Source: Eudorina sp. 2006-703-Eu-15 (Eukaryota > Chlorophyta > Chlorophyceae > Chlamydomonadales > Volvocaceae). Taken from it: a DNA stretch of 64,000 nucleotides. Below the pieces are notes generated by a model. It was not told where the DNA came from. It ran no database searches and worked only from the letters and a program-made list of their open reading frames with translations. The position numbers and the translations under genes were made by a program. Shown here one piece after another: positions 1-10,720 of the stretch; positions within the stretch are counted from its first letter, which is position 1; each line of letters starts with the position of its first letter. The stretch covers positions 777,001 through 841,000 of the forward strand of contig BDSI01000028.1 of assembly GCA_003117195.1 (NCBI GenBank). The letters run 5' to 3'.

Positions 1-3000
1 AGGGTCCAAAGTGTACCTGTCCTTCCACACACGACAGCATCTGCATGACATAGAACAGATGGAACGGAACACCTTACTGCAAGGCTGAGCAAAGTATAAG
101 GTAGCCCCCAAAGCAGCGTAGTTTCGGTCTTCACGCTTTCCGCCCGTATTGCACAGCGCTTCTGGATAAGGTTTGACACTACCTATGGGTGAGAACCACT
201 CAGGTACGTTAATCTGATCTCCTTTCAACGCGCCTACATACGGCATTTGTAGGCGACACTAATCCACCACACCTGGCAACGACTTCGACGTCACGGGGAT
301 CGTCCGTGCTTTGGCAGATGTCCTCTAGAGGCACGTTTGGCTTGGCGTTCCTGTTCACAAACCATAAAACATCCTGTCAAAAAACATGCGAGAGATGGAG
401 CACACGCAAGAGCTCGTCTGCAACAGCATTTCGACGTACTCGTTTTCATACATGTACATCCATGCCCGGAATCGTGCATCCAGCTCGAATATCCTTCCAT
501 ACTTGATAGTCGCGACACAGTCGCGACATTCCAGATCATAAAGGTAATTTCGACAGACGTACGGGTACTCACTTCAGGTCATTCAGTGTCTTCCGCGTCA
601 TGTACTGAATCATTCCCCACGAAATCAGGGCTCCAATGCCGAAGGCCGGCAGCAGTCCTCCCAGCATCAGATACGTCATGATGTTGGCCCACAGCTTCAT
701 GTCATGTTCGTGAATGCCGGGGTGGAACTCCAACAGCATAAGAACACCCGAGCACCACACCACCATGGCTGCCACACCGCCCCGGAGGTAGTTCACCCAC
801 GTGACCAGATGCGGGTTCTGCAGGACCGAGCGAGAGGAGGCCGACGAAGGGATAACGGAACACCACTGAGGATGGATCTCCATGTTGTTGACAAATACTT
901 TGATATGTAATACACACCTTGGGCAAGCCAGCATTTGTAATCCCGGCGGGCGGGGAGCAGTAGTTGATGCATGTATGTAACAGGCAAGGTGGCAGGCAAT
1001 CTGACTTTACATGCCACTGGTAGGCTAGCTAGACAAACGCATTAGTCGGCACACACGCACTCACCCAACGCAGGAACTGGTAGGCAAATGCCAGGGAGAG
1101 TGCAACGTAAAAGCAGGCCTCCACGCGTGCCCAGCCAATGAAAACGTGCACCAGTGTAAGCAGGACCTGTTTGTAAGCAGGACCGAAGGTAAAGAGGATA
1201 CAGATCGATTGATAGAGTTGATCAGAAAGCGAGATGGATAGATACATCAAAGAGCAAAGAATAGTACCAAGTACTTCCACTTCGTGAACATGATGATCTA
1301 GGTTCTGACGTACGCGCGCAGCGGTTCCACCTGAGCTCTGAACCACCTGCCGCTGCCGCCCAGTGCACAAAACACTGCAATGCCTCCAATCATTTGCGAT
1401 CTTTTAGCGCTTGCTTGGGACCTCGACAGCAACTGCCAAGAAGAGTTTCGAATAAAATTCATTTTTTGCCTTTTAAACTGTACCCGAAACCGAAGAAAAC
1501 CGAAGAAAACTTCAAACCGAAGAAAACCTGTGAGACAGAATTGCTACATTTGTGGTGCAGAAGCGACGCCATTGAGCACGCTGGGTCAATCGCTCGTGCT
1601 GCGAGTCCGCGTCTGCCTGTCGCACTACGGCCGAGGAGGGGGACTTCCGCCAACCCTAGCAGCAAAATATTTTTAGCGAAAATCCCTGAAACTTCATTTA
1701 ATTATCGAAAATCTTAACTAATACGAAAATACCTCCCTCAAATAAACGAAAACGTACACTGGATAGTATCCACGTTCGTTAAGCCACCGCCGCAGTTTGG
1801 ACGCTGCGATAGACCTGATCCGGCCGCAGTGCTTGCATATTTGTTTCAACCTTGCGGGTGCACTGCGTCTGGGCGCGGCAACCCCCGAAGGCTGTTGTAT
1901 CACGCCATAAAGAATGGAGCGATCGGCAGATGTCCATGATGGACATCTCATGGTACATACCCAGGATACTACATGTTATCCCCCCTCTAGCAGGAGCAGT
2001 CCTCGGCGACCATTGAAGGGTGGGGCTGCCACGTCCACCAAGTCATCAATCATACTATAGAGTATGCCCTTAGCGGGAATCGAACCAGTGACTGCCAGGT
2101 CTCGATACCACTTGTTGTATCACGCCATAAAGAATGGACCGATCGGCAGATGTCCATAATGGACATCTCATGGTACATACCCAGGATACTACATAGGCTC
2201 TTTCGCCATGCCGCAGCCATCGGGATCCTCGCCCGCGCCCTCCAGTTCTCGCTGGTTTCGACCATGTTGGCCCAAGTAACTTGGTGCGGGCCGAAGAGAA
2301 TGTACGTATTCCTTACTTTTCGAGCCCCAAACCCCGAATGGTTATTTACAAGTAATCCATTACCATTTTATAATCCGTCTGTCGATCGGTCACAGGACCT
2401 ACCGCGGTTCGACGCACTACCTCCGGTTACTGCGTTCCATGCATACCGACGGTACTAGAAGTGGTCATGAAATGTCCTTCCCCACGCACCTTCACGGAGA
2501 ACGCAAAAACCACCGGACCACTGTGTCCCAACGCCAACGGTCGCTTGGAGAGAAGGTTTACCTCCACCTGCGTGAGCGAGGGCCCATATGAGCCACGCCT
2601 ATTAGCACGTGCGTGCGTGTGTGGTGCTGAAGGTAGCATTCAGCAGCGAGAAACTTTGGTGAGCAGTAGTCTGCTTTATGGCAGACGAGTGTTTCCCACG
2701 CGCGCCATTCAAACGCAAGCACGTCCTGCGTTACGTAGCTAGCGGTGGTACGTAGGACCAAAGGCCATACATCCAGAGGAAATCCACCCCGCCCACTTCG
2801 GCTTATCACCAAAATGAACGAGTAAGTAACTCTATATGCGCTTAGGTCCGAAATCACCATCTGCTAAGCACGATCATCAGTCAAAAGCCTTCCTGAAGTG
2901 TATTACCTCGGCCATATTGGTGAGGAGAGCGATGGCGACGAACAGACCTAAGCTGAGGCCGCTGATGACGGCTTGCACGATGTGTGGGGTGGTGCTGCAG

Positions 3001-5868
3001 CCTGCATATGGACGTAGTGATAATGCAAGTCGCCGCTCAGTGATGCGATCACCACTACTATGCATCCGATCACAGACAATTCGGTATATCACTTCACTGG
3101 CGACCGACCGGTACAACACCGCCGCCAATGCGGGGTCTGGTCCTTGTCGTCACTCGCATTTCCGTGCATCTAACCCGTCCCCTTGCTTACTGTATTCTGG
3201 CATGATGTCGAAATGCATACGCGGCATCTTATCACCAGTGTAGCGACAGGTAATGCCGAGCTGCGGTATTAGAAACAATGGTGGTTCACTGACACAGGTA
3301 GGTAAGGTTTTCCAGGGCATGCCAGATTGCATCGAAAGCGGCAGCACAGTAGTCCTGACTTGGTTCTCGATACCAGCTATACATTGCTTGTACAAACATA
3401 CATACATAGGTGTTCATGAAAGCTGAAATTGCTTCTCGAGATGCTGCAAGCGTGCAATGCTTTCCAAACTCTCAACAGAAGGCATGGTCGTACATTGCTA
3501 TACGGCACCCACCACATCACTAATCCCGCTGGCTTATATATCTTATGCGCACCTCAAGAAGGTTCATCGCGGCCACGTCGAAAGCTTGAAAAAAGACGCT
3601 GCTGGAGATGCGCAAGACCTGTAATTATAATTCAGTCGCATACAAGGCCTGTGATCACAAGGCTTATCAGATGTAGCAGCAGTTGTCTTAATTGCTGCTA
3701 CTCTCACATCACAGCAGCAGCGGGCAATGAAAGGACGGATGTCCCTGAAGTGTGGCAAAAGCGATTACACAGGCAAGCACAGACCTAGCGAACAATATCC
3801 CAAGGCTTTTCCTTGAGTCAGTTGGGCCTATAAAAACTGCTGACATAGGGTATACATAACAGAACAAAAGGCAGTGACAGTAAACACGCCTACTTAGACA
3901 CGAACCTTCAGCGGCCAGACGACTGGGAACTTCTGCTCTCTGAAGCACCAGGCCACCCACACACACAGGCCCATGTGCAAGAAGAGCATTCCCACAACGA
4001 CGTACAGCAGCGCCATGTAGACACCATAGCTCTGCAAATGCACACGGCAGTGCCACTGTGCTGTCACACTGAACCAGGGGCATTAATGCAGATAGACACT
4101 GTATGTGTAGTGTGAAATGGTCCTTGGGGTTGTACCATGAGATAGATGTCACTGGAGCACATCGGTCAGCTGCTCCTTCACAGGGCACGATACCATTCAC
4201 TGTAGTATTATTTACGGACGGACATGCGAATCAAGCTTGACTTGTATTTGCGAGTAATAAACCACATGGCCAGCCAACGCTTTCATCGGAGCCGCCAACC
4301 TACTATGCCGCATTGCCTAAAAGTACGACTTGCTTCCGCCATGGACGACAAGGCTTCTGTTGATGGTATAACGCAACCGTTACTTACCAGGTTCGATAGC
4401 CATCCGAAGTTGAGTACACTGATGACAACCCAAGCCCTGCGCATGTGTTTCAGTGAGCATTGTTAAGTCCAAATGACCAAACATAATCCGATATGGCTGC
4501 ATGACCTCCCCCACGCGGGTGCATGCTGGAGGATGGGTGCGCAGTCCTTGGTAGGGATGAGGCCCTACGAGCTATATATATATTGGGGCCCGTTGGAACG
4601 CCCGGTGGTAGGTGTCGCCTTCCCGGAGGTTATCCACCTTCAGGTGGGGAGAGAGCGAGTATCAAGTGTGCCTCATGTGCACCAGTCCGTTGATGTCGGG
4701 GTTCGATCCCGGGACCTTGGCCTCCTGGCAATGTAACACGACCAATGTAACACGAGGCTGAAAAGCGCACTTGATGCTAAGGGGCTCGAATTCCTACCTG
4801 TTACACCACGTCACCAGCAGGTGCAGACTCTGTGCCGCAACCAGCATGTATGCATGGGCCGTCCACATACTGTCACTCTAGAACACGCAGGACATGTACG
4901 CCGATGGTCGAAACAATCACTCACGGTGACTTGGCGCGGATGCTCCAGGATTGCCTCTCCGGCGCGACAACAGTGGTGAAAAGCTGCCATGCATCCAACA
5001 AAATCTTCAAGACGACCCATCGGATGCGGACACGGGCCTCAGTATTTTCCTTCCTGCGACCCCGTGCACACATAAATTACTAGTGACGGAGAGATCGCTC
5101 GCTCGCGTACACAGCAGGTTCAAGTAGATCCGCTAGCTGATGACTACTCGATGAACAACTGGCAGTGTTCAAGCGTGCGTGCGTCCCCTTATCGTCAGCA
5201 GAACTTGCGCCGATGTGCAAGTTCGGCGCCTGAAGATCCTACGGTAGATTGCAGAACCGGACTGATCCCGGATGAGGGTTTATGGAGTACCGGTGCGCCG
5301 CACCTTAAGGTGAAGAGAACTCCAAAAATGCCGTTCTGCAAATAGGTAGGGTGAATGAACATGCCAGGATTAAGAGGATATCAGAGGATTAAACTCGTTC
5401 AAGATAACATGGCTAGTACATGTCTTTGCAGTGGGTCAGACATTGCGCAATTAGTTGACATAATCGCAGTCTGACCAATGCTAGATAATAGCGGGTATGG
5501 CGCGATTTCCCGGCGAGGCAATCCTGAAACCGACCCTGGTGTTCCGCCGCCGAAGCGGCCCCGAGCGCTCCCGCTGCGCTGCTGATGCCCTTTGCCCCTG
5601 CCCGTCCGAAAGGCGTCTTGTTTGCAGTTGCGCCATCATAGGTACCGTAACGTGCAGTAGCCAACACGTGGCTCGGGGTCGAGTTTTAAGCGTGCAACGA
5701 ACGCGACAAAGGGAGCCATCAATTGAAAGGCTCAGAGCGCCAACCGCCGGCTCGGATTTGTACGGCCCGATTACTTGCATCCCACAGTTATCGTGGCAAG
5801 CTACCTCAAGTGAAGAACGTCGGTCAAGAATATCTTCACCGGTTCCATCCACGTCGTGGGCATCCGTC
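1..5868 (-). CDS. TmcB-like multi-pass membrane protein, copy A (5' part, runs off left edge)
   Basis: Thirteen exons, in transcript order: 5868-5805, 5335-5304, 5053-4925, 4436-4388, 4031-3906, 3354-3289, 3260-3191, 3001-2907, 2567-2490, 1166-1065, 817-573, 350-273, 40-1 (about 391 residues). Identity comes from matching exon by exon to copies B and C, with the same phases and nearly all the same lengths. Landmarks are DILDRRSSLE in the first visible exon, FGVLFTLR, WVVLKILLDAWQLFTT, a membrane exon ending CVWVAWCFREQKFPVVWPLK, and the start of the RxWKD/LDP block at the left edge. The family (tiny macrocysts B/C-like) is known from Dictyostelium and is expanded in volvocine algae; I infer a plasma- or organelle-membrane sensor. 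The start codon lies in an upstream exon I could not place. Odd points: an extra intron splits the membrane exon after PLK, and the next exon border is damaged (3261-3288), so this copy may be a pseudogene. An intron holds a TRIM element (1893-2193). Confidence 0.8.
1893..1973 (-). repeat. TRIM 3' LTR
   Basis: 81-base terminal repeat, minus-strand orientation. It contains the perfect hairpin GATGTCCAT-n-ATGGACATC in its centre. It differs from the partner repeat at two positions: G for C after AATGGA, and G for A in the hairpin loop. Confidence 0.85.
2113..2193 (-). repeat. TRIM 5' LTR
   Basis: 81-base terminal repeat, partner of 1893-1973. The primer-binding site follows it after two bases on the minus strand. 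Confidence 0.85.
3261..3354 (-). other. Damaged exon/intron border in copy A
   Basis: Read in the frame that matches B and C, the exon 3354-3289 ends in CAG followed by TGAA instead of CAG followed by GT. Only 28 bases (3288-3261) separate it from the next exon, against 391 in B (17129-17519) and 247 in C (56344-56590). The 28 bases keep a normal acceptor (..ATACCGCAG) but have no donor, and reading on gives TGA at once. An alternative acceptor after TATCGAG (exon start near 3366) would keep one long open exon through to LGITC, but in another frame with unrelated residues. Either the copy is broken or its loop has been rewritten. Confidence 0.6.
4495..4620 (+). repeat. Dispersed repeat family R1, degenerate copy
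   Basis: Shares the core GGAGGATGGGTGCGCAGTCC and then a GGCGCCTACGAGCTAT-like segment and GGGCCCGTTGGAACGCCCGG with copies at 7795-7985 (minus), 13045-13205 (plus) and 52385-52640 (plus). It carries small insertions, including a TATATATATA run. No coding capacity is seen. It lies in an intron of copy A. Confidence 0.7.
4726..4806 (-). repeat. Short dispersed repeat with tRNA B-box-like core (possible SINE)
   Basis: Reverse complement of a segment at about 63076-63141. Shared blocks are TGTTACAGG, TTCGAGCCCCTT, AGTGCGCTTTTCAGCCTCG and TGTTACA. The TTCGAGCCCC core resembles a polymerase III B box, but I could not fold a tRNA from it. Calling it a SINE is inference from size, dispersal and the B-box-like core. 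Confidence 0.45.
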
Positions 5869-7129
5869 CTGCAGCAAACGCGATATGTGAAACGAAGGTT
5901 GGAAAGTGTCCGAGCCACAACATTGTTACAAGATTTTATAACTTTTAAAATTGACAATAATCGATTGGAATTGTAAGAAATATGTAGTGGTATGAAGTCT
6001 GAAACTTTCCAGTACCTGTGTTGGTGATGTTCCGCGCTGCAGATGTAATATATTCAAATTATGAAGGGATCCGCCAGGAACTAATGCGTATCATTTTCAG
6101 CACACCTCATAACGCGGACAAGAGTCTACGATAGTAACAGGAGCCTACAATAGTGGCGAGCCCGAGTCTACATCTACGAGCACGAGCCATTGTCACATCG
6201 CAAGATGTCAGGCAGCAACTCGCGCACTCTACCTTAAGCGGCGCGACGCAGACGACCTTGACGAAGTGACGCTGGCAGCATATCTGCCAGACGAAGACCC
6301 CACTGAGGCTGCCATAGATTGTTCTGAATGCTCAGTTTAGATATACATCTCCATTTGATGAACCCTTAGCGGCAAAACGGTCAGAGCGGTAGTCAGAACT
6401 TCAAGTACCAGGTCTCCAAGAAACTACTGCTTGGCGTTGAAATATAATGAAACCATCTCTTTAACATTAAAGATACCTAGTTGCATGAGGCATTAGGAAC
6501 TTGCAGCGCGTCGGCTGTTCGTGTAAGTGTACTTCCACACAAGAAACAATTTCTGAGATGGAAGCAATACGAAGTACGTTGTATTTCCTTAACGAAGTGA
6601 TGTTTGAGACTCAAACATCATGTTGGGCACTTGACGCCAAAGGCTGTACAACACGTATACACCATCATCACGTACAGTACCGATGGGAAACACGATGAGG
6701 ACGCAAAACGATGCAAGATGTCATACGCGCAGATTCATAATCAAGCTAAGACAAAGATACGAGTATTCAAAGTTGCGCCTAATGGTAATCCTACTACGGC
6801 ACAAGTTTCATCACAGTACGGGGCAGAACGTTGAAGGCCGCGTGACGGTCACGATCGCACACATGGTGCTCAACTGCTACCCTTCAAGTCCTGGTTTACT
6901 GCCGAAGCGTTATCAAGAGTCATGAAATATGTCCACCGTGAAACCGCCGCACCTGGTTTCTGTACCTCCGCAGGCCATGTACTCACCCTGCCGATTTGCA
7001 AGTTACAAGCCCCGCATGATATGCGGCGCACATACAATAGCGGGGGGTCATGGACGATCAAGGGGGTTGACAATAACCCAGCGTTGTACGCGACGCAGTG
7101 TCGCCCTTTTCATCATATTATTATTAGGA

Positions 7130-7310
7130 TGTTACAGCGGACCCCGCGGGTCATCGGTGACAGCCCCGGCGACAGCCGAGGCTTCCTCACCATACACTGC
7201 CTAAATGAACTAACGCCACCATGGCGCTCCGGACAGGCTCCCCAAGTGCACCGAAACACTCCCCGGGCCCACACTACCAGGGAACCACCCCGTTCCTGAG
7301 AACCAACCAT
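7130..7310 (-). mobile_element. 3' end of a non-LTR retrotransposon (truncated)
   Basis: On the minus strand this ends ..GGTCCGCTGTAACA followed by a TAATAA-rich tail (plus strand ATTATTATTAGGA at about 7117-7129). It is the inverted counterpart of 9826-9990. Shorter matches to the same end occur at about 52350-52380 (tail ATTCATTCAT), 54318-54350 (GAATGAATGAA before GTTACAGCGGACCCC) and 63628-63672 (ATTATT tail). A shared 3' end followed by variable short tandem repeats is typical of target-primed reverse transcription by LINE-type elements. Confidence 0.65.
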
Positions 7311-7794
7311 GGCAAGGGATAAAGCCCGCTCAGGGGGAGTTAGCCACCAGGGCCCCCCTATTAGCGAACCACCACCCCCACCAAGGCGGGGTCACTTCTC
7401 CAGCGGTGGCCCGTAGTCTTGGAAGGCCACGGGGGCTCGCGAGTCACCATTCAGGGGCCTGACCGTACGGTCCCACCGGGCCGAAAAAACCGCCCACACC
7501 TAGCGATAGCTCCACTGGGCGTCAGTGCCCTGACCACCCGCGGTCTATTACGACAGAGTACCTACAGGGCTTAAGAATCCTGGCCTGACGGAACCGGGCC
7601 TCGGCACACAAGACGACCGTCCTGCACTTTCAGGATCGGGTGTGTAGCCCCCACCGTTGACCACCCTTTCACTGGGACTCCCAGCTCAGCGAAGTCGTAG
7701 AGCCGGCTCCAAAAGTCTGCCACTGCCCGCCGGGCGGCTAGCCCTTCAGCGTCCCCTAAGGACCGCGGGATCCCTCATCATAGTGTAACCGTTA

Positions 7795-7985
7795 CAAGGT
7801 GGACCCGTATCCCGACCGGGTGTTCCAACGGGCCCAGATAGCTCATAGGCGCCTCATCTCAGCAACCCCTACCAAGGACTGCGCACCCATCCTCCATCAC
7901 CCGCGCGTGGGACTCCCACTGCCCGCCAGGATTGCCTCTCCCGGAAACCGCGCCAGACCCGCCCTAATCGTGCGGCGGTGAGGGA
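7795..7985 (-). repeat. Dispersed repeat family R1, minus-strand copy
   Basis: Reverse complement of 52385-52640. It includes the TTACAAGGTGGACCCG end, the GGCGCCTCATCTCA block, the TGCGCACCCATCCTCCATC block and AGGATTGCCTCTCCCGG. No open frame is shared between copies, so it looks non-coding. A short degenerate match also starts at about 5505. Confidence 0.7.
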
Positions 7986-8559
7986 ACCGGGATGAACTTG
8001 TCATAACACACTGCGTGCTGTACGATTTGGGTGCGGATGGATGTTACTTGTGGCGGCACCGTGGGCGAGGCGCAGGGCGGGCCGGCCCCCTGCGTGGAGA
8101 CTGGCCAGCCGAGCGTGGTCTGGATGGAATGCAAGGCTGATCAGCATCCTTCCATGTGCGGTCGTGGGAAGAATCACTGCGGCACTCGTTGCTTGGGACA
8201 GCGAGAGACATCTTATTTGCCAGAGCTGTGCGCAAAGAAGCGCGGCCCTCACAATGTCTGTGTTCCAATACTGTCTCTGTTCTCAACGTCATAATCGACA
8301 CACATCGCTGCTCGGTCTGGCTGAGCACGCAGCGGACCTATGGCCCTCCTGGAGTCCTGGCCCAACTGACGGAAACGCGCGCATAAGGCGGTCCATTTAA
8401 CCGTCACAGAATATAAAGGAAAGACCAGGATTATGAGAGCAATTTTGCTCCCCAATCAACCTATGTTCTGATTAACGTTCACCACGTGTGCCACTCTATT
8501 TCATCTCAACCCAAACCAATGCCACCGTTCTGATTTGATCCCGCGCCCAGTGACCTGCC

Positions 8560-8740
8560 CCGTCTGACAACGTTTACACCTGCCAATTTCCCGATGCCTG
8601 TTACGACACTGCCGACCCCGACAGCTGTCACGCCTGCCAAATTCCCGACACCTGTCACGACACTTACCTCTGAACAGTTTCCTTCAAACCTACTACGGAT
8701 GCCAACACCCCGACACCTGTCACGACGTTTGCCTCCTATA
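8560..8740 (+). repeat. Degenerate minisatellite
   Basis: Imperfect tandem copies of a unit of the type CCCGACACCTGTCACGACAC, at least four times, separated by TTACC/TGCC variants. One frame reads as a Pro/Thr-rich peptide, but its codons drift and there is no supporting splice or start context, so I call it a repeat rather than a gene. Confidence 0.55.
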
Positions 8741-9631
8741 GGTTTCCACGCGATGTGTCAATCATCACATCCTGTGTCATGGCACCCTCCCTCCCTCCGC
8801 CGTGGTGTGGAACGCCACGTTCCAACGTGCGACGAACTTGGCCTCCCGTATAACTGACACAAACTGTTAGTGGGCGGCTTGCCTGTGTCATAATGGTGCA
8901 CTTATCGCGCAGCTGCAGACTCATATAGGGGGGTTGCGCCCTGTGCGTGCTGCTGGTCGTTCTTTGCTTGCGCCCGGTTATGCAAGGTGACACGCGAAAC
9001 CCTAAACACTTAAACCTTGAAAATCATGATAGTGTCAGGTCCCAACGACATGCACACCAAGGCGCTCGATCAGTCCTGTTTGTCCGCTGCCGTAGCTGGT
9101 TAGTCACAGAGCACAGGTTCGCGAAGGCCTCTGTCGTATACTGTCTCTGCTCTTTAGTGCACGTGCACGTTCGAAGTCCTACACGGTAGGCGGGGGCGCG
9201 GGGCCCCACGTGGGAGCTTGGTGACCCTGGTTCACTGGTAGCGGAACGCTGAGTTCCAGGACGCCTTATATTTCAATGCCTCGATGGCCTACCACGCGGT
9301 AGTCTTGGGTTCATGTACGGAACCTTATCCAGCCGACCAAGTAGTCGCGCCGAATTTCAACCGGTGGTTCTTACTATCACCCAGTATGGATTTTTCGGAT
9401 GAAGTGTACAACAGCCTACCGCCGGATCCCCGGCGTGCAATGGGTTCTGTCCCTGCAATTACAGCCATTGCTGACATTGCTCATCCTGTCACGTTTATTG
9501 GATGTCTCCATCGCTCGAAAGCAAGACAATGAGCTCACGAATCGGTCTTGGAGAGATCAACGTTGAGCTTGGCTCGCGCTGCCGTACAAAATGCACCGAG
9601 GCGACCGTACGATCGCCTGCCGTACCACCGA

Positions 9632-9812
9632 CCACCAGTACGTCACAACTAATCGAACCTGCTCCGTCAGCACATGCAACGGGACAAATCACCAACGGTG
9701 CCTGAGCTTGGCAGGACGGCCGTACGTTTACCTGCCGCGCAACCACCATACGTCGAAACTAACCAAGCAACGACGATGGACCACCAACTGGACACACCAC
9801 CAACGGTGACTG
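9632..9812 (+). repeat. Approximate direct duplication
   Basis: Two copies of about 75 bases, 9632-9705 and 9738-9812. Each runs from a CCACCA-TACGTC-AACTAA block to a GACAAATCACC or GACACACCACC block followed by AACGGTG. No function is seen. Confidence 0.5.
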
Positions 9813-9825
9813 ACAAAATAATTTG

Positions 9826-9990
9826 GCTGGTCCCCATGAACAAGGTGTTTCCCTAGTAGAGTGGGTGCGGGATGTGCTTCGGTGCAACTGTGGAGCCTGC
9901 CCAATGCGCCAAGGTGGCGCGGTTTCGGTTTTGCAATGTGTGGTGAGGAGGCTACAGCTGTCATCGATGACCCGCGGGGTCACTGTAACA
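9826..9990 (+). mobile_element. 3' end of a non-LTR retrotransposon, plus-strand copy
   Basis: Mirrors 7130-7310 in the opposite orientation, ending ..GATGACCCGCGGGGTCACTGTAACA. The two copies point away from each other and frame 2.5 kb of decayed sequence. Similarity between them is partial (small indels, many substitutions), so they are old insertions rather than inverted repeats of one element. Confidence 0.6.
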
Positions 9991-10009
9991 CCATTAATGG
10001 ATAAGCGAA

Positions 10010-10240
10010 GGCAGCGGAATGTGGTGCAGCCTGTGTTCTACGACCCTCCGCGCGCGAGAAATGTTAGCGCGTTCTCTTCTCTGAACACGGCAGTGAAGCG
10101 CACAATTGGGAGGACATGTATACGCCTGATGCACAACACCAAAGGTCAGGTCGAGGACGAACAGCATGTCTTGCTAGGTTGCCCTGTGTACTACAATATT
10201 CGCGCGGAGGAAGGCTTTCCCATTTCCCTCGGCTACCATG
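10010..10240 (+). pseudogene. Remnant of LINE reverse transcriptase C-terminal zinc-finger region
   Basis: The reading frame through this stretch contains R-L-M-H-N and then VEDEQHVLLGCPVYYNIRAE. This is the conserved block found after the reverse-transcriptase domain in plant and algal LINEs, where the usual form is E-D/E-H-x-L-x-x-C-P-x-Y-x-x-I/L-R. In most relatives a C-x2-C pair precedes it; here only one cysteine remains. No reverse-transcriptase or endonuclease motif is seen upstream, so only the 3' tail survives. It follows the LINE 3'-end copy at 9826-9990, which suggests nested or successive insertions. Confidence 0.6.
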
Positions 10241-10594
10241 CTGAAAGCCATGGCCTAGGGCCCGGCTCGGTTAGCAAGGCTCTTGGAGCGCATGTGGGCC
10301 CACCGCAACTCAATCGTCCCCTTTGGACGGTAGTAGTCTCCTTTTTCTACCTGCTAGTGCATTGTCATGCGCGTTTAGGCGTTTTTTGCGTGCCCTTGGG
10401 CCAACGGCTTGTACGGGTGGTTGTGCAGGTATGGGATCATGCATCCCCAACCATGTAACACACACACAACAATGATTGCCCTTCTGGGCGTACATTGGGA
10501 GTCAACAGAGAGCGTAGGGGCAGACAACGTGTCCTTAGGGAACAGCGTGTCTGTCAGAGGAGGGCTTTATTTTCTCAGTTCACTTCAATGCTGG

Positions 10595-10720
10595 AGGCCA
10601 TAACCTGGGACCTGGCACAGTTAGCAAGGCTCCTGGAGCGCATGTGGTAGTAGTCTCCTTTTCCTTGGTTGTGCAGCGTCTTGCATGTTCTTTGAGGCGT
10701 TCGTTGCGTACCCTTACTTG
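10595..10720 (+). repeat. Partial duplicate of the segment at about 10250-10430
   Basis: Repeats GTTAGCAAGGCTC-TGGAGCGC, the GTAGTAGTCTCCTTTT block and a GTTGTGCAG block in the same order as about 10250-10430, with deletions. It ends in TTGAATGAATGACCGTTACAGC, the same GAAT-type tail joined to GTTACAGC seen at 54318-54340. It is a degraded retrotransposon tail. Confidence 0.5.

Larger units (their letters stand above)
1893..2193 (-). mobile_element. TRIM (terminal-repeat retrotransposon in miniature), non-coding
   Basis: Two 81-base direct repeats (1893-1973 and 2113-2193) differ at only two positions and enclose a 139-base centre. Read on the minus strand each repeat starts TGTAGTATC and ends GATACAACA, the TG..CA ends with short inverted termini expected of an LTR. 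Two bases inside the 5' LTR is TGGTATCGAGAC (2110-2099), which resembles the methionine-tRNA primer-binding site TGGTATCAGAGC. Directly before the 3' LTR is a polypurine tract AGAGGGGGGA (about 1988-1979). The flanking five bases are AAGGC on the left and TAGGC on the right, a near-perfect target-site duplication. There is no open reading frame of note, so proteins of another LTR element must have mobilised it. It sits in the intron of copy A between exons 2567-2490 and 1166-1065. Confidence 0.85.

Noticed and set aside
2040..2112. tRNA-like stretch with a GGTTCGATTCCCGC core on the minus strand
   Set aside because: The arms do not pair into a cloverleaf. The CCA-like end is better explained as the primer-binding site of the TRIM.
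4690..4720. GGGGTTCGATCCCGGGACC, a T-arm-like sequence
   Set aside because: The stem bases do not pair as a T-arm and no D-arm or anticodon arm is found upstream.
4935..4965. GGAGAGGCAATCCTGG shared between a copy A exon and the R1 repeat
   Set aside because: The exon aligns residue for residue with B and C through this point, and only 16 bases match, so I treat it as chance rather than exonised repeat.
5481..5976. Long open frames on both strands
   Set aside because: Part of the minus-strand frame is the real copy A exon 5868-5805. The rest has no domain or splice partner, and the start overlaps an R1-like scrap.
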